Shown: positions 1-10,440, counted from the first letter of the stretch. The stretch is DNA of 64,000 bases from Carallia brachiata (GCA_021464245.1 JADCRB010000043.1:5326794-5390793), one strand, 5' to 3'. The notes: generated by a model not told the origin, from the sequence alone. Numbers and translations: made by a program.

Positions 1-195
1 TACTCCCTGAACCAAGCAGCTTGTAATTTGTTGCTTTGCAATGAACATGTTTTTCCTTCCCAAGTTCCTACACACAAAAGAAAAGAAAACAAACTAAATT
101 AAACTTATCAATCTAATTAAAATATAAAATAAACATTGGGTTGCTTCCCAACAAGCGCTATGTTTAACGTTTATAGCTAGACGTTCTTCCCTGAA

Positions 196-1485
196 TTAAG
201 GAGGATGATCTTCGAGAGAATAATGCCTTAAGTTGCCTCCATGAACCTTAATTACCCCAAACTTCTTGCTCCCAATATCGATCGCCCCTTGAGGATACAC
301 TTTATGCATTGTGAATGGTTCCAACAACTTTTTTTTCTTTCGTTTCCACGGGATTGTTCCACTGTAGGCATCATAGAAAAACACTTTCTCTCCCTCCTTA
401 AAGTCGCTTCCCATATAATTATGCTCTAAAGGGAGAAAAGGTTGTTTAAGTTCAAAAGGAGCCAACTTCGCAATGGAAAGTGTTGAGCTCGGCTTTGCCG
501 CTAGGAGAGGTTGCTCAAACAACATCTCAAGTGCACTTCCCAAGTCTATATCCATTCTCTTTTGGTCTTCTTTGGGTGGCTTTGATGTTTCCATCATGAA
601 GCATATATCATGTAGTAATGGACTCTTTAATGTTTTGAACACATTGAATACATGTTCTTCCTTTCCTACCCGGAATGTTAGTTTTCCTTGTTCTACATCG
701 ATGAGGGCCTTACCAGTGGCTAGGAATGGCCTCCCTAAGATTATTGGGATGTCTACATCTTCGTCCATATCCAGAATTAAGAAATCAGCTGGAAAATAAA
801 ACTTTCCCACTTGAACTAACACATCTTCAATCTTTCCATATGGATACTTGATGGACCGGTCAGCCAGCTGCAAGAACACTGAGGTTGGCTCCAATCCTCC
901 TATCTTCAGCCTCCTTAAAAGAGATAAAGGCATCAAATTAATGCTTGCACCTAAGTCACACAAATAACGTTCAATACTTAAACTACCAATGGCGCAAGGG
1001 ATAGTAAAACTCCCTGGATCTTTTAACTTTGGAGGTAGTTTATTTTGAAAAATAGCACTACACTCTTCAATTAAGGCAACTGTAGCGTGTTCCTCGAGTC
1101 TCTTCTTGTTTGATATGATCTCCTTCAGAAACTTTGCATAATTTGGTATCTGTGCAATTGCCTCTGTATAAGGAATGTTGATGTGGATCTTCTTGAACAT
1201 GTCTAAAAACTTGAGAAAGTTCTTGTCCTCATTCCTCTTTTTCAGCCTGTTGGGAAATGGGATTGGCGGAACATACGGTTTGACTTGTAGGGGATGCGTG
1301 GGTGGCACTGGCTCCTCAATGTTGTCCTGCCCTCCCTGTTCATTATCCGTAGCTTTCTCTTGCACAGGTTCCTCCTCTTTGCCACCATCTTCTGTGGGCT
1401 TGTAATTTTGCTGAGCATCGTTAGGACTTCCTATCACCTTCCCACTTCTTAATGCAATGGCTAAGACACTCTCCTTTGGATTCAC
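196..1485 (-). pseudogene. Aspartic protease fused to a pol C-terminal tail, copy 1
   Basis: This is an open frame of 429 codons. The middle holds a retropepsin-like protease with CDLGASINLMPLSLL (the catalytic Asp lies at 957-955) and IILGRPFLATG, the flap-to-C-terminal motif of plant Athila/Tat proteases. After the protease the frame goes straight into GEKVFFYDAYSGTIPWKRK and PFTMHKVYPQGAIDI, which resembles the segment that normally ends Athila/Tat pol after integrase (compare LKLFPGKLRSRW..GPF..V..GAVEI). The missing middle corresponds to RT, RNase H and integrase. The frame itself is long and clean, so the protease may be less decayed than gag. It is called a pseudogene because the polyprotein it belongs to is disrupted upstream. 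Confidence 0.8.
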
Positions 1486-1781
1486 CTCAGTATTACTAGG
1501 GAGTTGACCTAGATTCCTAGTCGAAATTGCTTTGACAAGTTGCCCACCTGTACTTCCAAAGCATGAATCGAGGCTTGGTGAGTAGATGCAACTTGATCAA
1601 TTTTTAGATTCAATTTCCTCAACTCAGCATCCTGTTGTGTCATTCTCTCATCCATCTTTGACATGTACTGCATGAACATGTCTTCTATCTGTGGTCTTTT
1701 CTCCTGAGGTTGAGATCGTTGACCATGAAATTGGGGTCTCGGCTGCTGAAACCCTGGTATTACTACTTGCCTTGTATTTCC

Positions 1782-2039
1782 CTACTCCTTCCAGCCAAAA
1801 TTTGGATGGTTACGCCATCCCGGGTTATAGGTGTTGGAGTATGGGTCATTCCTCTGCTGTTCTCCAGTATAAGCTCCAGCATAATTAATCTTTTCCGCCG
1901 ACTTTCCTGAGTCTCTACCCATGCAAGTGGCTTCGGTATGTCCAAAATGTCCACAATAAGAGCATTTTTCCCTCTGCATCAAGTTTCTGCTCAATAATAA
2001 CTTCACTTGGTGAGATAAGTCGTCTATCTTGGATGTCAC
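1782..2039 (-). pseudogene. Gag zinc-knuckle fragment (CCHC), copy 1
   Basis: This minus-strand fragment encodes CSYCGHFGHTEATC, an intact CX2CX4HX4C knuckle that binds RNA in retroelement gag proteins. It follows a stretch (KIDDLSHQVKLLLSRNL) that also comes just before the knuckle in copy 2. It is the continuation of the gag at 2164-2958, separated from it by the stop and the 70-bp duplication. Downstream to 1486 the frame is broken again, but the coiled-coil-like linker seen in copy 2 (MDERMTQQGAELRKLNLKIDQ) can still be read in pieces. Confidence 0.8.
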
Positions 2040-2051
2040 ATCAACGTGTGT

Positions 2052-2186
2052 AGATATCTCATAAGCTCCAGCTCTACGCCCTCTGATAGTTTTTTATTGC
2101 GAGTTATTTGCCACCATATGGAGATATCTCATAAGCTCCAGCTCTACGCCCTCTGATAGTTTTTTATTGCGAGTTATTTGCCACCA
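2052..2186. repeat. 70-bp tandem duplication inside gag
   Basis: The 65 bases at 2052-2116 recur exactly at 2122-2186, a 70-bp period. Since 70 is not a multiple of three, the duplication breaks the gag frame. Copy 2 of the element (20583-26708) has only one unit at the matching site, so the duplication is private to copy 1. Confidence 0.95.
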
Positions 2187-2958
2187 ACTCATAAATATCA
2201 TACAGCTCATCTGCTGACTTGTTACTCACATAACCTTTGGCTGCTGAATCCACCAACATCTGATAATTGCTAACAAGACCATCATAGAAGAACTGCATCT
2301 GAAGAGGCTTGGAGAATTGGTGATGTGGGCATTGCAGTAGAAGCATTTTGAATCGCTCCCACGCCTCGTGAAAGGGCTCAGCATCCATTTGTGAAAAGGA
2401 ACATATTTTATTCCGGAACTCTGCAGTCTTCTGAGGAGAGTAAAACTTGAGCATAAATTTATCATAAATCTGTTCCCAAGTATTAAGTGATTCCTCTGCT
2501 AGGTTGATCAGCCACATCCTTGCCTTATCCTTGAGGGTGTATGGAAAACACCTCATCCTTAATTCATCTGCTGAACACCTCTCTGGAGGAAAAGTCTCTA
2601 TAGTACTGTAGAAATCTCTAAGGAAAGTAAGTGGGTCTTCACTCGGTAGACCATGAAACGATGGTAGCATGTTATAGAACATGGTCTTAAGCTCATAGTT
2701 ATGAGCTGCTGTACTCAGCCTGATGCAAGATGGTGAAGGACCAATCACTGGCCTTTGGATATCCTTCATGCTAATTCTAGCCTGCTCCCTCACCTCCTGC
2801 CCATTGTTGAGGGCGTGATCTTCCATCACCTGACCATCCGGGTCACCCACTCTTTCATCCATCTCAGCTCGTTTTACTGCCCGATTCTGTCGACAAAACT
2901 TTTCAATCTTAGGGTTCAACGGAAGAAGAGTATTGCTCTTAAATGCTCGCAATTGCAT
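2164..2958 (-). pseudogene. Gag (capsid region) of copy 1 non-autonomous Gypsy element
   Basis: A 264-codon frame matches the plant retrotransposon gag domain, the structural protein that would form the virus-like particle. The recognisable core includes LPSFHGLPSEDP near residue 95, then MWLINLAEESLNTWEQIYDKF and EPFHEAWERFK, as in Athila/Tat gag. It ends at ELVANNSQ followed by TAA. In copy 2 the same position reads straight on (NSQHKAIRGL), so this stop is a lesion rather than the true end. A 70-bp tandem duplication immediately downstream also shifts the frame. The product, if made, would lack the zinc knuckle found further along in another frame. The start is the ATG at 2958, close to the methionine used in copy 2. 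Confidence 0.85.
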
Positions 2959-4101
2959 AAATTACCTGCAATCGTGAAAAAGAAATAAAAAAGTAACTAA
3001 AACTTAAAATAAATAAATAACACTAACTAAGTTAAATCTAAAAACTAAAAAAATTAAAATAAAATAAACAAAAATAACAAAAATCACAATTAATGCTCCG
3101 CTCCAGTATCGGTGGGAAGTTGAGTGGTATGCTATCAGCTATGCAGGTGAAGCATGGGCTAAAAAAGGGAGAAGTTACCTACCTTGCGGCTTTGATGGAG
3201 ATCAAAGAAGGTATTGTTGTGGAGGTGCCTGACAGTGTGGCGGATCTGTTGGGGAAGTTCACTGATGTGATGCCTCCCGAACAAGTGACTTCCCCCGAGG
3301 CGTGCCACCGACCACAAGATCGATTTAGTGCCCGGTTCCAAACCACCAGCACAAGCCTCATATCGCATGAGTCCGCTAGAGTTGGCAGAACTGAGGAAGC
3401 AGTTGACGTAGTTGCTGCATGCAGGCCTAATTCAGCCCTCCAAAGCGCCATACGGTGCCCCGGTGTTATTTCAGAGGAAACACGATGGCTCACTGCGGAT
3501 GTGTGTTGATTACAGGGCTTTGAACAAGGTGACGGTAAAGAACAAGTACCCTATTCCATTGATAGCGAACTTATTTGACAGGCTGGCGAGAGCCTCGTAT
3601 TTCACCAAGCTGGATCTGCAGTCTGGATATTGGCAAGTCAGGAATGCAGAATGAGAAGAGGGGAAAACCACGTGCATCACTCGCTATGGCTCCTACGAAT
3701 TCTTGGTGATGCCATTCGGTTTGACTAATGCCCCTGCTACTTTCTATAATTTAATGAATGATGTGTTTCATGACTTCATTGATCATTTTGTAGTTGTATA
3801 TTTGGATGATATTGTTGTGTATAGTGAGTCCTTGGAGGATCACTTGTCCCACCTGAGGTTGGTGTTGTCTAGGTTGAGAGAGCACCAATTATATGTGAAA
3901 AAGGAAAAATGTGAGTTTGCCCGATGTGAGATTATGTTTCTTGGGCATAGGGTGAGTCGAGGGCAAGTTAAAATGGACGAGAGAAAAGTCCAGGCAATAG
4001 TGGAGTGGGAGGCCCCTACCAAAGTGTTTGAGTTGAGATCCTTTCTTGGTTTGTCTAACTACTACAGGAAGTTTGTGCAGGGTTACTCCAAAAAGGTGGC
4101 C

Positions 4102-5694
4102 CCATTGACAGACTTACTCAAAAAGGATAGACCTTGGAGGTGGACCACAGATTGCCAAGAAGCCTTTGACAAATTGCAGGCAGCGGTGTCTATGGAGCCG
4201 GTCCTGAGGTTGCCTGATTTCGAGTTGCCTTTCAGTGTGCTAACTGACGCCTCTGATAAAGTCATTAGAGGTGTGTTGGTACAGGAAGGCCACCCCATTT
4301 CCTATGAGAGCCGAAAACTCAATGATGCAGAGCAGCGGTACTCAGCACATGAGAAGGAAATGCTAGCAGTGGTGCATTGCCTTCGCACATGGAGGGTGTA
4401 TTTGTTGGGTACCAGGTTCGTGGTTCGGACCGATAATGTGACTAACACATTCTTTCAAACTCAGAAGAAACTTTTTGCACGGCAGGCGCGGTAGCAAGAG
4501 TTCTTGACTGAGTACGATTTTACTTGGGAATACAAGCCAGGAAGGCAAAATCAGGTAGCAGATGCCCTAAGTCGCCGACAAGTGCAAGAGACAGTTGCTG
4601 CCCTCACTCAAGTGCAGAGTGAGTTGAGATTGCCATTGACAGACTTACTCAAAAAGGATAGACCTTGGAGGTGGACCACAGATTGCCAAGAAGCCTTTGA
4701 CAAATTGCAGGCAGCGGTGTCTACGGAGCCGGTCCTGAGGTTGCCTGATTTCGAGTTGCCTTTCAGTGTGCTAACTGACGCCTCTGACAAAGTCATTAGA
4801 GGTGTGTTGGTGCAGGAAGGCCACCCCATTTCCTATGAGAGCCAGAAACTCAATGATGCAGAGCAGCGGTACTCAGCACATGAGAAGGAAATGCTAGCAG
4901 TGGTGCATTGCCTTCGCACATGGAGGGTGTATTTGTTGGGTACCAGGTTCGTGGTTCGGACCGATAATGTGACTAACACATTCTTTCAAACTCAGAAGAA
5001 ACTTTTTGCACGGCAGGCGCGGTAGCAAGAGTTCTTGACTGAGTACGATTTTACTTGGGAATACAAGCCAGGAAGGCAAAATCAGGTGGCAGATGCCCTA
5101 AGTCGCCGACAAGTGCAAGAGACAGTTGCTGCCCTCACTCAAGTGCAGAGTGAGTTGAGATTGCCATTGACAGACTTACTCAAAAAGGATAGACCTTGGA
5201 GGTGGACCACAGATTGCCAAGAAGCCTTTGACAAATTGCAGGCAGCGGTGTCTACGGAGCCGGTCCTGAGGTTGCCTGATTTCGAGTTGCCTTTCAGTGT
5301 GCTAACTGACGCCTCTGACAAAGTCATTAGAGGTGTGTTGGTGCAGGAAGGCCACCCCATTTCCTATGAGAGCCGGAAACTCAATGATGCAGAGCAGCGG
5401 TACTCAGCACATGAGAAGGAAATGCTAGCAGTGGTGCATTGCCTTCGCACATGGAGGGTGTATTTGTTGGGTACCAGGTTCGTGGTTCGGACCGATAATG
5501 TGACTAACACATTCTTTCAAACTCAGAAGAAACTTTTTGCACGGCAGGCGCGGTGGCAGGAGTTCTTGACTGAGTACGATTTTACTTGGGAATACAAGCC
5601 AGGAAGGCAAAATCAGGTGGCAGATGCCCTAAGTCGCCGACAAGTGCAAGAGACAGTTGCTGCCCTCACTCAAGTGCAGAGTGACTTGCTAGAC
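4102..5694 (+). repeat. Three tandem 531-bp copies of the pol RNase H segment
   Basis: The sequence starting ccattgacagacttactc occurs at 4102, 4633 and 5164, an exact 531-bp spacing (177 codons, in frame). Each unit carries the end of the RT connection, the whole RNase H domain and the start of the linker to integrase (ending near gtgcagagtga). Units are nearly identical and differ at a handful of mostly A/G or C/T positions. Units 1 and 2 share the TAG stop in place of TGG (4492 and 5023); unit 3 keeps TGG and alone continues into the normal downstream sequence. The inner junctions carry gttgagattg between the end of one unit and the next. Confidence 0.97.
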
Positions 5695-7166
5695 AAAATC
5701 AGGGAGTAGGCCCCACATGATGCCACATATCAACAAGTGGTACAGCAAGTGAGGGAAGGTGTGGTAAGGCGATACTGGCTCGATAATGATTTATTGCATG
5801 CCAAGGGTAATCATGTATATGTTCCCAGTGGTGCAGGCCTAAGGAAGGAAATACTGCAGGAATCTCATGATTCATAGTGGGCTGGTCATCCTGGTGTCGA
5901 AAGGATGATGGTTTTGCTGTCCCGCAACTACTACTGGCCAAAGATGAAAGATGACGTCGAGACATATGTCAAGACGTGCATCACTTGTTAGTAGGACAAG
6001 ACGGAGCGGCAGAAGGAGGCAGGTTTGTTGTAGCCGCTACCCATTCCTACGAAGCCATGGGTGTCGGTTTCGATGGATTTCATTGGCGGATTCTCGAAGA
6101 TTGATGGCATGAGATCTGTTATGGTGGTGGTAGATCGGTTCTCCAAGTATGCAGTGTTTATTCCTGCCCCTTCTTCATGTCAAGCAGAGACAGTCGCTGA
6201 GCTTTTCTACAAGCAGGTAGTTAAGTACTTTGGATTGCCTGAAGATATTGTGAGCGATCGGGATCCTCGTTTCACTGGCAGGTATTGGACCTCATTATTC
6301 AACATGATGGGTTCGAAGTTAAAATTCTCTACTGTCAATCATCCTCAGACCAATGGCCAGACGGAGCGGATCAATGGCCTACTTGAGGAATATCTTCGGC
6401 ATTACGTGACGGCAAGCCAGCGAAATTGGCTTGAGTTGTTGGATTCGGCCCAATTTTGCTAAAATCTTCACAAGTCCTCTTCCACAGGTATGAGTCCCTT
6501 TGAGCTAGTTATGGGGCAACAGCCCCTTATTCCTAATGATGTGGCCAGGACTAGCTAAGGACAGAGATGTCCGGCAGCCCACCGGCTTGCCCGTTCTAAG
6601 CAAGAGCGGCTAGAGGAGGCCTAGGATAGCTTGGACAAGGCAGCCAGGCAGATGAAAAAGTATGCGGACCGAGGAAGGAGGGACGTGCAGTTCCAAGTTG
6701 GGGATAAGGTGTTGTTGAAACTTACTCCCCAAATTTGGAAGAAGATCAGCAGTAAGACAGTACATCGTGGGTTGGTTCCATAGTATGACGGTCCCTTCAC
6801 AGTGGTGAAGAAAGTTGGCAATGTTGCATACAGGTTGCAACTCCCAGAAAGGTTAAAGGCACATCCAACCTTCCACGTGAGTTTCTTGAAGCCCTTCCAT
6901 GAGGAAGTAGGCGATGAGCATCCAAGGAAGCAAGCACAACGTGCTCCTCCTACAATCAGAACTGAGTTCCAGCGTGAAGTGGAGAGAATTCTAGACCACC
7001 GAACGTAGGGACAAAGTAAGAAGAGTAGGCAGGTTGAGTACTTAGTCAAGTGGAAGAATGCCCCAGACAATGAGGCGAGCTGGGAAAGAGATGTGACTCT
7101 ATGGCATTTCGAAAAGCAGGTGGAAGACTACCTATCAACCCTACCAACGAGGACGTTGTCTTCAAC

Positions 7167-7182
7167 AGGTGGGGGGGTGGTT
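7167..7182 (+). promoter_or_regulatory. Chromovirus polypurine tract
   Basis: A G-rich run, aggtgggggggtgg, lies immediately before the TGTTAG that opens the LTR. This is where plus-strand DNA synthesis is primed in LTR retrotransposons. The position, directly after the chromodomain frame and next to the LTR, supports the call. Confidence 0.75.
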
Positions 7183-8053
7183 TGTTAGCCCCTTGAACAC
7201 TTGGCATGCAGGAGTTGGGGGTACCTTCAGCCAATTCCTAGCATGGGACTTTAGAGTGGTTGGGCACTCCTTGAAACAAGGTGAAAGCTGAGAGGGTCAG
7301 CGTAGGCACGGGCCTACATGCGGGTCCCAGTGTGGATCAAGACTTGGGTTGGACAAAGGATGCTGGACCACATGTTCGTGGGCTCCATCAGATGGGTCAT
7401 GGGCTTGGGCCAAGGGGCCCAAAACACAAGACTGGGTCTTGGCCAAGTCTGCATGGCACTGCATGGCACAACATGGCACCGAGTCTCCTACGACGTGTGG
7501 AACGTGGGGACGTGCGTGTGTGGCTCTATCCGGGTGGCCAAGCATCGGGATAATGCTCATCAGATCGTGCATAGCAAAGGATCGTGGGTAAATAAGACTT
7601 ATCGAGATCAAGTGATGGATGATCGTGAGAGATAAGGCTTATCAGGATCGAGTCATGGATGAGAACGTGGGAAGATGAGGATTATCAGCCACGATAGAGA
7701 TCGTGGGGAGATAATGTTTATCTCTAAGACCTAGATAGCTAGGGGTGTCAACTATATATATAGACCATATGAGTTGTCATTTGTACTCAGTGAAAGAGGA
7801 ATCACTCAGAGAGAAAGAGTGAAACGCTGTTGAGAGTTCAGGTGATTGTTCCTTTGTATTGCTTGAGTTAAGTAATAAAAGGTTGGGAAAGGTTTCCGTA
7901 TATTCTCTTGTGTCTTTTTCGAGTGTGTGAGTTGTGTGCCTTACTTATAAAGTTCCATTGTGCAAATCATTGTGTGTGCGGTTGGCTGAGACTAAGCGTG
8001 ACTTAATTCCATCACAAGGCATAATTTTGAGTGAGAAAATTAGCCTTGTGACA
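7183..8053 (+). repeat. Chromovirus 3' LTR
   Basis: It starts TGTTAGCCCC after the polypurine tract and is judged to end near TGTGACA at 8053. It contains a TATA box (7753-7762) and an AATAAA signal (7874-7879), in the order U3-R-U5 expected of an LTR. No second LTR is present in the window, so the right boundary rests only on the TG...CA rule and is uncertain by tens of bases. Short open frames across 7281-7635 lie within the LTR and are not regarded as genes. Confidence 0.7.
7753..7762 (+). promoter_or_regulatory. LTR TATA box
   Basis: The sequence tatatatata lies about 570 bp into the LTR and about 110 bp before AATAAA at 7874, which suits a core promoter that starts the retrotransposon transcript. 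Confidence 0.55.
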
Positions 8054-8894
8054 GCATTATGCAAATATTGAATCTATCACTAGTTATGACTTATGAGTCT
8101 GTTAGTAGTCAATAGAATATTAGGATGAACTATTAAACAACACTCTGGCAAATTGCAAACTTGTGTTTGACAGATTGATCCAAATAGAGCATTTATGATT
8201 GTGCAGGTGAGTCGAACTCCTAACCACACTTATGCTACTCTAAGTGGTGACCGTCTTTGAATAGTTGAGAAGATTCATTTCAATTTCGATCAATCAGATG
8301 AGAGACAAGGAAATTTTATAAATTAAAGACGAAAAATGCTAAGAGTACATCTTAGGTTTCAATTGATTTTATATGGATATGAAAGTAAAAGTAAAACAAA
8401 CCCAATCTCGGTTAAAATGGCATTTGCTCATTCGCCATATAGCTCTATTTGCTAATGCATTTTAACTTACGTTGAGGTATTTTCAGTCTACACACAACGA
8501 AAAAATCAATATTCCTCCTTTGACCATCTATCACACTTATTTTCCTATTTTCTTTCCTTGCGCTCATTGATTTTGTGGTGGCCAAATATTTAGGGGCGAG
8601 TGGGTTAGAGACTTAGGGCTGTAATCGATCTAGTTAAGTAATTGTCTAAATTGTCTTCTTAGAAAATTATATAAGTGTTGTATAAATTTTAAAATAATAA
8701 ATTATTAATTGGGGACAAAGTCGCGTTCCTCATCAGCTATAAGTTTGCCTTGTTTCACTTTAATTTTCTTGTAATACGTGCTAATCGGATTTAGTACGTA
8801 TCAAAATGGTGAGTCAAAGAGTATAAGTCACAAATCGATTAAATACAAGGATCTAACATAACTTATAATACTCTTGGCTAAAGGTAACAAACGA
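8054..8894. other. Intergenic, nothing recognised
   Basis: AT-rich sequence between the chromovirus LTR and an isolated Tat-type LTR. No open frame, repeat structure or RNA gene could be supported. Confidence 0.6.
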
Positions 8895-10257
8895 TGATAG
8901 GTATAATATTTGCATAGATATTACGTACAATTTTGTATTTAATTTTATATTTATTAATGAAAATATTGTGTTTATTGGCAGATTCTATTTCTATTTGGTA
9001 TTTTATATTTTGTAAGACAAATGGATGTAAAAAGAAGTGATCAGATGTCGGTTTGGTCCTATTCAGAAAGACTTTTTCATCCCAGCATACTGTTCGGTTT
9101 TTCAGTCATAACTTCCTCTACACAAGTCAGAATTGAATAATTCTTAAGCCAAATCGAATTTAAGAAATAGGGCTACAATTTTTGTGTTTTGATCAAATTC
9201 AGATTCTACTTGAAAATGGTCAAAATTTGGTCAGTAGTTACAAGATCAAAATTGTCTAGAATTTTAGAGTTCTTTTCCTACTCCAATTCGAATTTTTAAG
9301 TCTTCTAATTACAATCCTTTTAAGAGTATTTAAGGTCAACGTGGTTAGAAACAAAAGGGAGCTTTTAGAGGCTTTTCTTTCAAACGTAATATAAAGAGAC
9401 ATTGTAGAGAGCTAAAAAGAGGATAAGAGCAAAAGGGAGGAACGCGAAGATGTTGGACACGAGTTTTTTAGTTCTTTTTCTTTTCTTTCTTTTTTTTTTT
9501 TTAGAACTCTATGATATTTTATCATAGTTTATCTTTAATTTTTAACATGAGTAGTTAAAATCCTAAACTAGGACGAACAGAATGTAGCCTAGTTTAGAAT
9601 TGAGTTATTTAATTTTTGTGGACACTTAGCATTTCTTTTGATTATATTGCAATTATATACTAAGAACTTGATTTGATTCATCTATTTTGAACTTAATTAT
9701 ATTTTTGTGCCTAGCCATCATGAAAGTAGTTATAGGATTTGTGTTGATATCAACAAACAAGACATAATCGTGCACTAAATAGATAAATATATGAACTTTA
9801 AGTCAGATATGAGATAAGTTATGTGATGTCATCAGAAATTCTAGGGTCTTAATGAGTTTAATCTACTTTTGTGTGAGTTTGAGAAGATCACAAATAAAGT
9901 GAACACTGTTAAAATTGCTTGACAACGAACACTAACTAAAGAAGAAGAATTGACTTTCAAATCACTAATGCCATAAAATTCATGTAATTCAACCAATTTT
10001 AGGTAAAAACCTTTTACCCTAGTAGAAGGTACCTTCTATCTTGTGTTGAACTTCAGTTAAGTTGCCTCTAGTTTTAATTAGTTAAATTGTTTGATTTAAT
10101 TTCCTAATTTTTCTTTTAATAATTTTCTCAAACAACTTTTTGTTAAGTAACTTGAATTACAATTAGTTCTTTATTCCCTTGGGTTCAACATTTAGAGTAT
10201 TCACTATGATTTTATTACTACAATCGGTCTTGTACGCTTGCAGGATTTTGTCGGTTA
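8895..10257 (+). repeat. Tat-type LTR, isolated copy
   Basis: This starts TGATAGG and aligns along its length with the LTR at 25352-26708: matching openings, a shared block at gtaatacataacttcctctacac type sequence, the gaggaacgcgaaga block, the cttgggttc block and the gtacgcttgcaggattttg ending. No polypurine tract precedes it and no primer-binding site follows it, and the flanking pentamers (aacga and gtgga) do not match as a target duplication. It is therefore either a solo LTR with lost duplication or a remnant of a rearranged element. It has diverged clearly from the other copy, so it is old. Confidence 0.8.
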
Positions 10258-10440
10258 GTGGATTGGGTTGGTTTCAAATCAGGTTGTACAGGTTTCGGGC
10301 CTTCTGGGTTTCAAGTTATTTAGGTCTCTAGTTTATTGAGTTTCGGGTTCATCGGGTCTCGGATATTTCGGGTTTCGAGTTTTTGGGTTTCAGGTTGAAT
10401 TCGGGTGGATTTTGGGTTGATCCATTATGATATTTTTATT
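10258..10440 (+). repeat. Degenerate GGGTTTCGGG-type minisatellite
   Basis: The stretch consists of irregular reiterations of gggtttcggg, gggtttcaag and gggttcatcggg. It is unrelated to the plant telomere repeat TTTAGGG. No function is apparent. Confidence 0.6.

Larger units (their letters stand above)
1..3097 (-). mobile_element. Non-autonomous Ty3/Gypsy (Tat/Athila-like) retrotransposon, copy 1, partial
   Basis: Read on the minus strand this holds a 5' untranslated stretch (about 3097-2959), gag, a zinc knuckle, an aspartic protease and then directly a pol C-terminal tail, followed by a 3' region that runs off the window start. It has the same organisation as the plus-strand copy at 20583-26708, including the untranslated stretch just before the gag ATG and the region after the last stop. 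No reverse transcriptase, RNase H or integrase lies between protease and tail in either copy. The element stops abruptly at about 3097, where a plus-strand chromovirus begins, so its 5' LTR is missing. Lineage is inferred from the gag and protease motifs and from copy 2, whose LTR and polypurine tract are of Tat/Athila style. Confidence 0.85.
3098..7188 (+). pseudogene. pol: Chromovirus pol: RT, RNase H x3, integrase, chromodomain (many stops)
   Basis: Apart from one frameshift near 3295, a single reading frame runs from there to 7188, interrupted by stops at 3409, 3652, 4492, 5023, 5707, 5875, 5989, 5992, 6031, 6460, 6556, 6622, 6781 and 7006. In order: RT with [31 protein letters not shown] and the catalytic [11 protein letters not shown]; RNase H with [17 protein letters not shown] and VRTDN; integrase zinc finger (H..H..CITC) and DDE core (MDFIGG, SDRDPRF, QTERIN); a GPF module ([10 protein letters not shown]); and a chromodomain at about 7027-7140 (VEYLVKWKNAPDNEASWE). 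The chromodomain would steer integration to marked chromatin. Most stops are TAG where relatives have Gln or Trp. The final TAG at 7186 falls just inside the LTR, which is normal for compact chromoviruses. Confidence 0.9.
3098..8053 (+). mobile_element. 5'-truncated chromovirus (Ty3/Gypsy with chromodomain)
   Basis: The element holds the end of the protease region, reverse transcriptase, a triplicated RNase H segment, integrase, a GPF module, a chromodomain, a polypurine tract and one LTR. The order PR-RT-RH-IN-chromodomain defines the plant chromoviruses. The 5' LTR, gag and most of the protease are absent: the sequence changes at about 3097 from the inverted non-autonomous Gypsy element to chromovirus coding sequence with no recognisable element end. 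The single LTR is 3'. No target-site duplication can be tested because the left end is lost. Confidence 0.9.

Noticed and set aside
4102..5694. Three spaced direct repeats considered as a CRISPR-like array
   Set aside because: The units are 531 bp, contiguous and protein-coding (RNase H). There are no short repeats with spacers, and the DNA is from a plant nucleus.
7281..7635. Overlapping open frames of up to 105 codons
   Set aside because: They lie inside the chromovirus LTR in several frames on both strands, reflecting its higher GC content. No domain is recognisable.
10258..10440. Interstitial telomeric repeat
   Set aside because: The unit is GGGTTTCGGG-like and irregular, not TTTAGGG.
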